From Acephala macrosclerotiorum (Eukaryota; Ascomycota; Leotiomycetes; Helotiales; Mollisiaceae): 25,994 bases of DNA. Numbering within the stretch: position 1 is the stretch's first letter; every line of letters begins with the position of its first letter. Below are positions 10,654 through 20,640 of the stretch, piece by piece. A program made the position numbers and the translations under genes. The notes beneath the pieces are model-generated. The model saw nothing but the letters and a program-made list of their open reading frames with translations, did not search any database and was not told the DNA's origin. The DNA lies in NCBI GenBank assembly GCA_014904845.1, contig MU119701.1, positions 1-25,994 on the forward strand, written 5' to 3'.

Positions 10654-11650
10654 TTAATTACAAAATAATTAGATTTCTATTTAAAAAAAATTAATTTACA
10701 AAAAATTTTTTTTTTTTTAAATAGTTTACTTTTTATAAAAAAGTATTTAAAATAATTAATATATTTTCAAAGAAATAAAAATCTATAAAAATTCTTTTGT
10801 AAAAACGTATTGAAAATATTAAGACTATTAAAAACTTAAAAAGAATAATACGAAAACAATTTTAAGTTTATATTTATTTTTTAAATTTGCGTTTATTACG
10901 TAAAATAATAACGTTTACGAAAAACGAATAAAAAAATACGAAAGCGATTTTAAATTTGTATTAATTTACTTGAATTTATATTAAAAACGAATTCTCAAAA
11001 ATTTTTTAGTATTTTTATTCGTTATTTAATCGAAAACGTATAAATATTAATAATAATATTTACTCGAATTCGAATTAAAATTTTCAATTTTTTTATTATT
11101 TATTATATAATTATTTTTTAAAATAATAAATTTGTTTAAAATTAAATTTTTTTACGATAAAAACAAATAAAAAAAAAATTTCGATTTTACAAACAATAAA
11201 AATTTCAATAAAATAATATTAAATAAATATATTTTTTATCGTTTTAAAATATATAAAAAAAAAAATACTTTAATTACAATTTATAAAAATATTTTTAAGA
11301 AAACTTTAAAAATTGCTCGTAAAAAATTTTATATTTAGTATATAAAAATTTTATACACTATTTACGAGATTTTTTACGTATTTACAAAATTTAAATATCG
11401 AAAAATAAAAAGTTTATTATTGATAATTTGAAAAAAGTTTTTCAATAAAAAAAATTTTATAAATAAATACAAATAAAAATCGTCGATCAATTGAAAAATA
11501 AAGATTTCTTTTTTCGATAAAATCGATTAATTTAATTAATAAATCAAAATATTTTAATATTAGTATTTAATAATCAAAATATAATTACTTTTACGATTTC
11601 AATTACTAATACGAATCTTTTTACTACGAATACGATTACTTCTACGAATA
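10654..11650 (+). pseudogene. B leader and N-terminal Gag, cut by A2
   Basis: The first part is leader without readable protein. Towards the insertion point (about 11570-11650) one frame reads a Thr, Asn and Ser-rich stretch (ITFTISITNTNLFTTNTITS). It continues across the A2 insertion after 17954 when the duplication is counted once, as NTFYISSIVILFTNTNLF. That supports a low-complexity N-terminal Gag segment at the insertion site. The start codon and frame upstream cannot be fixed. Confidence 0.4.
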
Positions 11651-11655
11651 CTTTT
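11651..11655. repeat. Target site duplication of A2, left copy (CTTTT)
   Basis: CTTTT precedes the LTR at 11656 and recurs at 17950-17954. It belongs to element B. Confidence 0.85.
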
Positions 11656-11884
11656 TGTCGATTCAATTATGTAATCGCTTAAACGATCGATCAAATGATT
11701 CGAGTTATAACTTCTATTGCTTTTGACAACAATTGCTCTAGTGTCTACTTTTTAATTTTACGTTTACTCTGTTTAATTATATAAGTAAATAGATACTTTT
11801 TTTAAAAAAAAACAAATAGAATTAAATTATTAATACTAGATTAAAATTTTAATATTTCGTGATTTGTTTTCGAACGTTTTAATA
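11656..11884 (+). repeat. 5' LTR of A2
   Basis: 229 bp, from TGTCGATTCAATTATG to AACGTTTTAATA. It is the least mutated LTR of family A: both C and G survive in GACAACAATTGCTCTAGTG. It keeps the TG start expected of an intact LTR. Confidence 0.95.
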
Positions 11885-11903
11885 TTAATCAATAATTAAA
11901 CTC
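11885..11903 (+). promoter_or_regulatory. Candidate primer-binding site of A2
   Basis: TTAATCAATAATTAAACTC directly after the LTR. Comparison with A1 suggests an original near TTGATCAGTAGTTGAACTC, because A1 keeps the G bases and A2 the C bases. Confidence 0.5.
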
Positions 11904-12639
11904 GTTCGATTACAAAATAATAAAATTACTTATAAAGAAACAACAATTAAATAAAATCGATCGAACAAAAAAATTTAAATTGTACGCAATTTATTGGTTT
12001 AATTAAACGTAAAAAAAAATAACTTTTATTTGTATTAAAAAAAATTATTAAATCTTTAAAAAATATTACAATTTTACGTTTATTTTGTTTTTCTCGATTT
12101 AAAATTGATTGATTTTCTACTCTATATTTTATCGCGTATTAATAACGAGTATTTTATTGTAATTTGTTAAACAATACTAAAAACAATTTTTACGAGTTTA
12201 ATACGAAAACTCGTTAAATTAATATATTTATTAAGTATAATACGATTCGATAAAATGTTTTTCGAGAGTACGATTACATTTTCTCAGAATACGATTTTAA
12301 TTAAAAAAAAACTTTTTTATTACTTTTTCTATTTTTTGATTCGATACAATATACATTAGAATAAATATAGAGTTTTAAAGTAAAAAGTAATCAAAACTAT
12401 AAATTATAAATAGAATATAAAAAAGTATTTCTAAAATAAACAAAGAAAATATTTAAAAAGAAAATAAACAAAAATACGAAAAAAAAACTATATAAAGTTT
12501 TGCGAATAAACAAAGTATAAATATTGAAAAAACGATTTATTAAAATCTTAAAAATATTAGTAAATATTGCAAATAAAAAAAAACAATCAAAGTAATCGTA
12601 TAAAAAAACTGTAAAAATAAATTTAATAAGAAATTTCAA
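11904..12639 (+). other. A2 leader and possible start of Gag
   Basis: At about 12410-12639 the sense strand reads a Lys-rich frame (for example EYKKVFLK, then KRFIKILKILVNIANKKKQ) with TAA codons where CAA would fit. This may be the N-terminal Gag segment, but I cannot match it to a known domain. The antisense 80-codon open frame over 12639-12397 is treated as its shadow. Upstream of 12400 I see only leader. Confidence 0.45.
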
Positions 12640-14030
12640 TTTATAGAAAAATATAATTGATTTAAAAACAAAATAAGTTTGAAAACTAGTATTTTCTATT
12701 ATTTCTATCGAAAAAATTAAAAAAATAGTATTAGTATTTTTGAATTCTTTTTCTCAATTATTAAAATTTGTTACAGAATTTTTTATAAAATAAACGATAT
12801 TATTTGAACGTACGATACTTCAAAAACAATTCTAAAAACGCAATAAAATATTATTATTAAATTTGCCGTCAAAAAACGAGAATTTGAAATGAAATTCGTC
12901 ATTTTTATTATTACTAGAAATTGAAAAACTATTAAAGAATTCTAATTAATTAATATATAATTTCAATCGCGAGAATCAAATAATATTCAATTTCAATAAA
13001 AATTAACTATTTTTATAAAGATCTACGACAATAAATTCAAATACTATAGAAAAAAAAATTCATTGAATATATTTATATAAATATTCAAAGATTTATATTC
13101 GAAAATAAACGTTAAACTCGAGAATTATTACAACGCGTTTTTGATTATATTTATCGACGAAATTAGCGAATTCTATTACTAAAAGCTCGCTAAAAAAAAT
13201 TTGTTTTTCAATAAAATAATTGAAATTATAAAATCGAATTTTGAAATCGAAAAACGTTAAAACAAAATACTCAATTAATAGAATACGATTATACTCGCGT
13301 TAATTCGAATACAAAATTCAAACAAAACAATTCTCGAATATTTTGAAATACTACGTCAAAAACTGATCTAAAAACAATTTGATTTACGTTCAAATATACG
13401 AATAAAAATTATTATACGAAACAAATTTTACTACGCTTATTAAAACGTATTAGAATATTATTAAACGCTTTTTCAATTTTTATTGAACTTTTAAATAATA
13501 TACGAAAATATTCGTAACGCGATTTCATTTTAAACGAAAATAAAAATAATCTTTAAAATCTTTATAATCGAAAAAAAAAAAATTTATCGAAATATAATCG
13601 AATTATATTTTGCAAACTACAAATATTACAATAAAAATACTCGATATAGCAATTAAATTAATTACAAAAAATCGATAATATATTAAAACGAAAAAAAATA
13701 TTTTATTTATAAAAACTCGAATTATTAAAGTATTTACTATACGCTAAAAAAAAGAAAAAAAAGCGTATAACGATTTTAAAAAATCGAAATTATTCAATAA
13801 AAATAAAATGATTTAATTCGTAATTAAATTCGAAAAACTAAACTCTAATATTACTAAAAAATACGAACAATTTATCGTTAAATTTACTAAAAAAAAAAAT
13901 CTATACAAAAACGATATTACGTAATCGATCAATTATTTTATAATATTTCACGATACAATTAATAAACTTAAAATCATCGAATTATTCGATCGTTAATCAA
14001 TTTATTATACGATATCAAATATTACAATAT
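12640..14030 (+). pseudogene. A2 Gag with zinc knuckle
   Basis: This is the structural part of the polyprotein. Readable pieces include KFAVKKREFEMKFVIFI (from about 12862), AFLIIFIDEISEFYYQKLAK, IIKSNFEIEKR and TILEYFEILRQKLI. Together they follow the pattern of ascomycete Copia Gag proteins, with a stop where Trp is expected before NTIILALI. Near 13510 NIRNAISF ends the Gag core. The zinc knuckle at about 13696-13760 reads KYFIYKNSNY, a stop, then SIYYTLKKRKK, with all Cys codons changed to Tyr (TGT or TGC to TAT or TAC). In A1 two of the same Cys codons survive. RNA packaging by this Gag would be lost. Confidence 0.85.
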
Positions 14031-15545
14031 AATCGAAACTGTTTTCAATATTTATTAATACAAAAACGTTTTTATAAATATTATAATCGATATTAATATC
14101 GTTTAACGATCGATTATCGACGAAAATCAATATTTGATTTTTTAACGAATTCGAAACGTTAAATTGAACGAATCTAAAATTAAAGAAATAATAATCAAAT
14201 TTGAAATCGATAAAATTTTATTTTTTAGAACTATTAATATCGATACGCTAATTGAACGTATTACGTTTTACGTGATTTCAATAAACGTACTTTTCTTATT
14301 GTATTTTCAAAATATAAACAAATTACGAATTAAATTCAATAATTTTAATAACGTATTTATTCGAAATAAACAATATATATTTATTATTAAAATATTTAAA
14401 CATTTTTAAATATTATTTAATTTACTTGAAAATTTAATTTATAGTAATTGTAAAATTTCTATAATAAAAATCGATTTTACTATTTATTATTTAATTAAAA
14501 CGAAACTCAAACGATTATATAAATACTTTAAATATTTATTAATCGCTAAATTCGCGCGAGTATTAAAACGTGAAAAATATTTTACGAATTTCAAAAAAAT
14601 TAAAAAAATAATAAAGTTTTATTAGTAATACTAAATAAATAGTAAATTTTTTGATCGTTTTAAATTTATATTATATAACAATTATAATTTTAATTACTTT
14701 GTTTATTTAAACGTATTATAAATCGATAGAAAATTAATACTTTAAATCGTAAACGAAATTATAATATTTCAAATCACGAAATTCCTTATAAATATATCGA
14801 TAAAAAAAGTATAAAACACTTTTTAAACGTATTAAATCGATATTTACTTTGAATTATCGATATTTACTATTTATAATTTTAAAACGAATTTCAATTTTAA
14901 AAAATTTCGCGATAATACTAAAAATATAAATATTGATTCGAAAATTATATCGATAAAAATCTACAACTCGATTAATTTAATAAAGAGATACTACGCTCTA
15001 TTGAAACGTGCGTATAATATATTATTTTAAAAAAATTTCGATTTACAAAAAAAAAAGCGATTTCAAATAACGATTAAAATAATTAATAATACAATAAAAT
15101 CGAACGATATTATTTTTATATTTTTTGTTTTTAGCGTTTACTTTCGAATATTACAATAAAATGTATTTGTAGTATTAATTGTTATTAAAATTAAAATAAT
15201 AAAAAATGTAATAATCGCGATTTGAGAATATTATATTATTCGTTAAATTAATAACGTTTTACAAATAAAAAATAATTTACAAAATTATTATTTGATCAAT
15301 TTATTTTTAAATTCAAACGTATTTATTTGAAAAAAAAACAAAAAATAAAAAAAATCGTATATATTTTTAATAATAAATAGAAAAACATATTAATTACAAT
15401 TATTAAATAAATTAAAGAATTTTCATAGTATTATAATAAAATTATTTTATTAAAATCTCGAGTAATTTAAAAAATAATTAGAAAATTATTTATTAAAAAA
15501 AACTTATCAAAAAATTTAAATTTAAAATCAAATTTTTTTAAAAAA
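14031..15545 (+). pseudogene. A2 protease, GAG-pre-integrase and integrase
   Basis: The protease active-site segment reads IIDINIV, a stop, then RSIIDE (Asp codon 14089-14091). An open 81-codon stretch at 14164-14409 covers the C-terminal protease and following linker (TLIERITFYVISINVLFLL, then FQNINKLRIKFNNFNNVFI). GAG-pre-integrase at about 14500-14620 reads TKLKRLYKYFKYLLIAKFAR, then VLKREKYFTNFKKIKKI. The integrase core includes FDRFKFILYNNYNFNYFVYL (14650 on), DRKLILXIVNEIIIFQITKF, and INLIKRYYALLKRAYNI near 14970-15020. The expected catalytic Glu is Lys (AAG, 14983-14985). The last core landmarks are in the same frame as Gag, and the tail to 15545 is harder to read. Confidence 0.87.
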
Positions 15546-17340
15546 AATTCAAAAATCAAAAAAAATATATTTAATTTATTTCGTTTAATCGAAAAAATTT
15601 CATATATTTCAAAAAAAAATTTACGTTTATTTCAAATTACAATAAAAATTTCTTTTTACGTTTCTAATTTCAACGAATATATTTATATAATAATTTATAT
15701 AAATATAAAAATTTTCGAAATTTATTTGATCGAAAAAAAAATTAAAAATAAATAATTATTTATAGATTTTCGCGCAAAAAAAATCATTATTACTTTAAGT
15801 AATTTATTTGCAATTTCTTGTAAAAAGAAAATTAATAAATTAATCGCGAAAAAAATCTTTAAACTAATTTTTAATAACTCGAAAAAAATTAACAATTAAT
15901 AAATTTTCGACTCAAAACTAATAAACGAAATCAAAAACATAAAAACAATAATTTTATACGAGAAATCTCGTTTTGTGATTTAAATATTCAATAATAAAAG
16001 CAAAAAAACAATATTGATTCAATTTTCGATTATTCAATGTATTAATCAACGAATTATTATTACTTTAATTTTATTTTTCAAATTCAAAAAAATTAATTTT
16101 TATTTAAAAAATATTACTCAAATATATATACAATCAACAATTTTATTAATACGTATTATTTTTATTAAATCTTCAAAAAAAATAACAAATAAACTTTTAT
16201 TAAACGTCGTTTTTAAAATAATTAAATCTTTTTACGAAATCTCGAAAGTAAAAATACATTAATATAAAACGTATAATACTTACTATAAAAACAAACTCTC
16301 AATAAAATTTTCAATTTTTGATCTTTGTTTACTTATTACAAAAAGTAATTATATTCTATTCAAAATAATCGATATATAAATCAACGATACATTTATTTTA
16401 AAAAATCAAATTTTTATAAAATTAAAAAACTTTAAACTATAAAAAATTAAATTATTAATTAAATTTATAGAGTTTTTTACATTGAATACTTTTTTATTAT
16501 TCAATGAATACAAATTAACAATAAATGAAATTAGAAATAGAATTGTATTTTCGTAAAAAAAGTAAAACAAATACTTAGATTTAATTAATTCGAAATCAAA
16601 CTTTTACAAATAAACGTATTTCGAGTAATGTACTCAAAAAATATATATCAATTCTATTTATTAATCGAAAACTACGTACAATATATCGACGACAATTTAA
16701 TATTAATATTTCGAAAAAAAGCAAATTACAATACTAAATAAGCGATTACAATAACAAATAAATAATCTCGATCGTAAACTTCGATTTTTTTATTTGAATT
16801 TACATTCAACGAAATTTTTCGTTTTTGTAAACGATTTTTTTACTATAAATAAAAACTTCAATTCGTAGATCGAATATATCGTCGTTTTTAGTAATGAGAT
16901 TTATAACGATAAATAATTCGATTTACAAAACAATTTATTTTATTGAAATTCAACGAAATACAAAAAAATTACTCGTATTGTTCTAGTTTTTGAACTATAT
17001 ATAATAACAACAAAAATCGATATAAGAATCTCGATTTTTATTACTTTTGATCTTATTATAAAACGACTCGAATTAAATTCAATTTCTATGATTATTTGTA
17101 TCGATTTTTTTTCTTTTTACGAATATATAATCAAATTCGATACTACTAAGAAAAAGCGTTTTATAATCGATATTATAACTATTAAACAATCGTATAAATA
17201 CAAAAAACTCTCGAAAATTCGATAAATTACTAAAAATAATAATTTAATTAATATTATAATCAAATTCAATACTAATAAAATACTTGAATCGCTCGTTAAT
17301 ATTAATCGCTTTAATATTAAAATATAAAAATAAGTACAAC
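15546..17340 (+). pseudogene. A2 reverse transcriptase and RNase H
   Basis: After a linker (LFIDFRAKKIII, then CKKKINKLIAKKIFKLI) the polymerase begins near 15840. An open 82-codon stretch at 16014-16262 reads IQFSIIQCINQRIIITLILF, then KNITQIYIQSTI and VVFKIIKSFYEISKVKIH. This matches the fingers and palm of fungal Copia enzymes. The catalytic loop has its Gln changed to a stop (16377-16379) and its first Asp changed to Asn (IND, 16380-16388). RNase H follows from about 16620: ILNKRLQ, a stop, QINNLDRKLRFFYLNL, FFVFVNDFF with the first catalytic Asp as Asn, ITRIVLVFELYIITTK with Glu kept, and MIICIDFFSFYEYIIKF with Asp kept. The frame ends at a TAA near 17325. This is clear homology in a dead protein. 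Confidence 0.88.
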
Positions 17341-17703
17341 GTTTCAAAGTTCAAAAATCAATCGACGAAAGTGAAAATAATAAAAAAAACGATCATTGAA
17401 AAAAATAGTACTAAAAAAAGAAACGTGTAATTGTTATTTTTGATATTTTTAGTATTTTTAGTATTTTTCGATATTTTCAATATTTTCAAAAATAGAATTT
17501 CCGATTAATTCAAAGATTATAAACATCGAATTTAAAGAAATTTTTTCAAGTTTGATTTAATCGATCAAATATTATAATACGTAATAGTAATTGATTCACG
17601 ATCAGATTTCTTTTTAGTATTTGATAGCGAAATAGCGCATTAGTAATTGTAATAATACTTTCTCTTGTATTTAATTTACGAGTTGAAAAGAACGTCTTTT
17701 TTC
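17341..17703 (+). other. A2 sequence between pol and the 3' LTR
   Basis: No further conserved domain is seen. The stretch contains a short row of near repeats of TATTTTTAGTATTTTTAG and TTCAATATTTTC at about 17440-17490, with a counterpart in A1 near 2455-2490. It is 3' untranslated sequence or the end of the polyprotein. Confidence 0.5.
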
Positions 17704-17720
17704 AAAAAAGAAATTACCAA
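17704..17720 (+). promoter_or_regulatory. Candidate polypurine tract of A2
   Basis: AAAAAAGAAATTACCAA runs directly into the 3' LTR. The last eight bases, ATTACCAA, are the same in element B. Confidence 0.5.
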
Positions 17721-17949
17721 TATCGATTCAATCATATAATCGTTTAAACGATCGATCAAATAATTCGAATTATAATTTTTATTACTTTTGACAATAATTA
17801 CTTTAATGTCTACTTTTTAATCTTACGTCTACTTTGTTTAATTATATAAATAAATAAATGCCTCTTCTAAGAAAAAACAAACAAAATTGAATTATTGATA
17901 TCAAACTAAGATTTTAATATTTCGTGATTTGTTTTTGAACGTTTTAATA
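17721..17949 (+). repeat. 3' LTR of A2
   Basis: 229 bp, from TATCGATTCAATCATA to GTTTTAATA. It is more mutated than its partner at 11656 and includes the palindrome ATCGTTTAAACGAT at 17739-17752. Confidence 0.95.
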
Positions 17950-17954
17950 CTTTT
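17950..17954. repeat. Target site duplication of A2, right copy (CTTTT)
   Basis: Identical to 11651-11655, where element B resumes. Confidence 0.85.
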
Positions 17955-18900
17955 TATATTTCTTCTATTGTAATTCTTTTTACAAATACGAATTTATTTA
18001 ATATAATATAAAATATTTAATTTATTTATTAGTAATTTTTTTAATAATAATCGAATTAATATAATAATTTATAAAGTATTTTTATTAAATTATTTATAAA
18101 CTTAATAAAAATTTATATTAATAATAAAAAATATAATAAAAAATTATACGATATTTTTAATTACAAATTGTCGATTTTTTATAATTATTGTAATAAAATC
18201 GAATTATCTTAAGATTAATACAATAAAATATTTTTTATTAATTTTATAAAACGTATAAACGCGTTTTATTTCGATAAATTTCTAAAAAAAAATTTCGATT
18301 TTATTATATTAATAATAATAATAAAAATTTATTTTAAAACTAAAAAAAATCGCTAATTATATATATTTTTATAGAAAGAAACAATTTTAGTGAAAATTAT
18401 TACGATTAATTTAATAAAAATTAAATTGAAATATTTATAAATATTTTTCGATTAATTTTAAAATATTTAATTAAATTTATTATTGAAATATTAAACGAAA
18501 TATAGTTTACGAAATTAAATTATTAGTATTTATCGAAATATTAAAAAGTGCAATTTTGTTTTTTATAAGTTCATTAGTACTTTTGAAAGCGTTTATATTG
18601 AATTGCGATCAATAGTAAGTATTGCGATGCGATTACGTAAAATACAATAATATAATTTAAATTTTATTTTTTAAAATTAAAAGAAAAACGAGTTCAATTA
18701 AAATTAAATCGATCGTATTTATAAAGAACGAGATAGAAAACGCGATCGAGTACAAAGTCGAGAATATTGAAATCGAGAAAATTTTCGAGATAAATATTAT
18801 AGAAATTATAGATTTTAAAAAGGATTATACTAAAAAAAATATTATATTTGTAATAAATCGAAATATTAATTAACAAAGTATACAATAAAAAAGTGATAAT
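17955..18900 (+). pseudogene. B Gag, part downstream of A2, with zinc knuckle
   Basis: The first few hundred bases are too mutated to read with confidence. From about 18480 one frame reads YSLRN, a stop, IISIYRNIKKCNFVFYKF, then STFESVYIELRS and IVSIAMRLRK. This is the end of an ascomycete Copia Gag core. An Arg and Asp-rich linker follows (YKERDRKRDRVQSREY at 18720-18767). The zinc knuckle starts near 18834: KKYYICNKSKY, a stop, then LTKYTIKK. One Cys codon survives as TGT, and Cys-to-Tyr changes account for the other positions. The insertion of A2 upstream breaks this Gag in addition to RIP. Confidence 0.8.
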
Positions 18901-20640
18901 AAATATATATAAAATTTCAATAGTAAATTTAATATACGATAAATCGAAATATTATAATAATTTATTATTAGAATTTTTTCACTAAAATCGAAAGAATAAA
19001 AAGTCTATTGAAAAATAATTAAATAATAAAAATTAATTAATTGCTAATAAGTATAGAAATAAAAAACGAAAAAAAAAATTATTTTATTAAGTTTAAAAAA
19101 ATCGATAATATGCAAATAATAATTATTTTAAATGATTAATTTATTTGTTATATTATTACGAAAGAGAATATATTCAATATTTTATTATTACAATTTAAAT
19201 TACTCGAATCGAATCAATATTCATTTTTTATTTTCGAAAATCAATATTTTTTAAAAGTTTTTTAAAAGATTATATTGAATAATAAAATTGTCAAAGTATT
19301 AATTATTGATTAATCGCAATTTATAGTACTATGAAAATTTAATACTAATGTTTAATTAAATGTATTTACAATTAAAACTCATAAAATTCATTTTAATAAA
19401 AATATTATTTTATTGCAAAAAATTATTCGAATTAATATTTTATTAAGTATTATTACTTTTTATATTGTTTTTGTAAATATATTTTTTTTATTTTGTATTT
19501 AGAATATGGATATTATAAATATAAAATTCGATAATTTAAAGAATATTTTGATTCAAAGAAATAAAATCGTTTTTATTGTAAAAAAATAAAACTATTTATA
19601 GATATTATTGCACTAATTAAAAAAAAATTTAATTTAAAATCATTTTATCAATATAAAACTATATTAATTATATAAACGTTTTAATTATTTATCGATATAA
19701 CGTTTTATAAAAAATTTTCAACGAATTAATTATAATGTAAATATTAAATATATTTAACATTTTATTAAATATTATTATTACTATTAAATATATAAACAAT
19801 TATTTAAAAAATTCAAATTTATTTTATAAAATAATTATAAATTTAATTATTTAATTATTATCGACGTTTTATATTTAAATAAAAAACTAATTTTATAAGT
19901 AGTAAACTCGTTTATAGTATTTTAAATTGTTAGATTTATAAAGAATATATTTGCGAAAATAGTATAGAATATACTATATATATATTGAATCGATATATAT
20001 TAAAAACTATTGAATTATATTGTTTACGATATTGAAAAGAATTTTTCGTTTATAAAATTTCAATAAAACGCTAAAATAATAGCGATTGAAATCAAGGAAA
20101 TATTCGTTGAAATTTATAATAATATAAAAAAAATAAAGAAATACTATATTTTATTACGTCGAATTTACGAGATTATTTACAACGAATTAATCGAGAAATA
20201 AATTGATAAAAATATAATTTTACAAATAATAATTAAAATTGTTAATAATTCGACAAAATCGAACAATATTATATTTACGCTATTAGTCTTTGAAATATAC
20301 TTTAAAATGATTAATAACGATATATTATCGCTATTAATTATTAAAAGAATTGAAATAATTCGAGTAATTATTAAAAAAATATATCGTTTATATATTTAAT
20401 ATCAAATTAACGACGCGTTTTCAATAAAAAACGATTTAAATACGAAATTTATATTAAATTTATCAATTTTATTTAAAGTACGTATTTAGTATAAAAAAAG
20501 CGAATAAAAAAAATTATACAAATTATTAATAATTGATAGAAAAATATATATAATCGATATATTTTACGAATTAATTAATTTTTGTTTAACAATCGTTAAA
20601 TTTTATTACACGGAAAAAAAAGTATTAAAAGTTTATAATC
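18901..20640 (+). pseudogene. B protease and integrase
   Basis: The protease end and linker are clear at 19452-19590: ITFYIVFVNIFFLFCI, a stop, NMDIINIKFDNLKNILIQRN. The protease active site is probably near 19290 (KVLIID), but it is weak. The integrase core starts near 19830 (NYKFNYLIIIDVLYLNKKLI). The second acidic residue survives in IVYDIEKNF (Asp 20028-20030), followed by AKIIAIEIKEIFVEIYNN. The expected Glu is Lys (AAG, 20136-20138) in IKKIKKYYILLRRIYEII. The C-terminal domain from 20403 reads QINDAFSIKNDLNTKFILNL, FKVRI, then KKLYKLLIID, like the GKGPY-type end of Copia integrases. All landmarks share one frame. Confidence 0.86.

Larger units (their letters stand above)
11656..17949 (+). 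mobile_element. Copia-type LTR retrotransposon A2, nested in B (6294 bp)
   Basis: The second copy of family A, in the opposite orientation to A1 and inserted within the gag region of B. It has 229-bp LTRs (11656-11884 and 17721-17949) and a 5-bp TSD. Protein order on plus is Gag, protease, integrase, reverse transcriptase, RNase H. Gag to the integrase core lie in one frame, and reverse transcriptase and RNase H in another, so an indel lies between about 14990 and 15550. Many in-frame stops fall where Gln or Trp codons are expected. On the coding strand the central part lost mainly G, the reverse of A1, so the two copies keep complementary information. Because it interrupts B, it inserted after B. 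Confidence 0.95.

Noticed and set aside
12397..12639. 80-codon open frame on minus in A2
   Set aside because: The antisense counterpart of the previous entry. Hydrophobic Phe-rich content is what poly-A/Lys-rich sense codons give on the opposite strand.
17117..17347. 76-codon open frame on minus
   Set aside because: It lies opposite the RNase H of A2, which reads clearly on plus.
18694..18885. 63-codon open frame on minus
   Set aside because: It lies opposite the Arg/Asp-rich linker and zinc knuckle of the Gag of B on plus.
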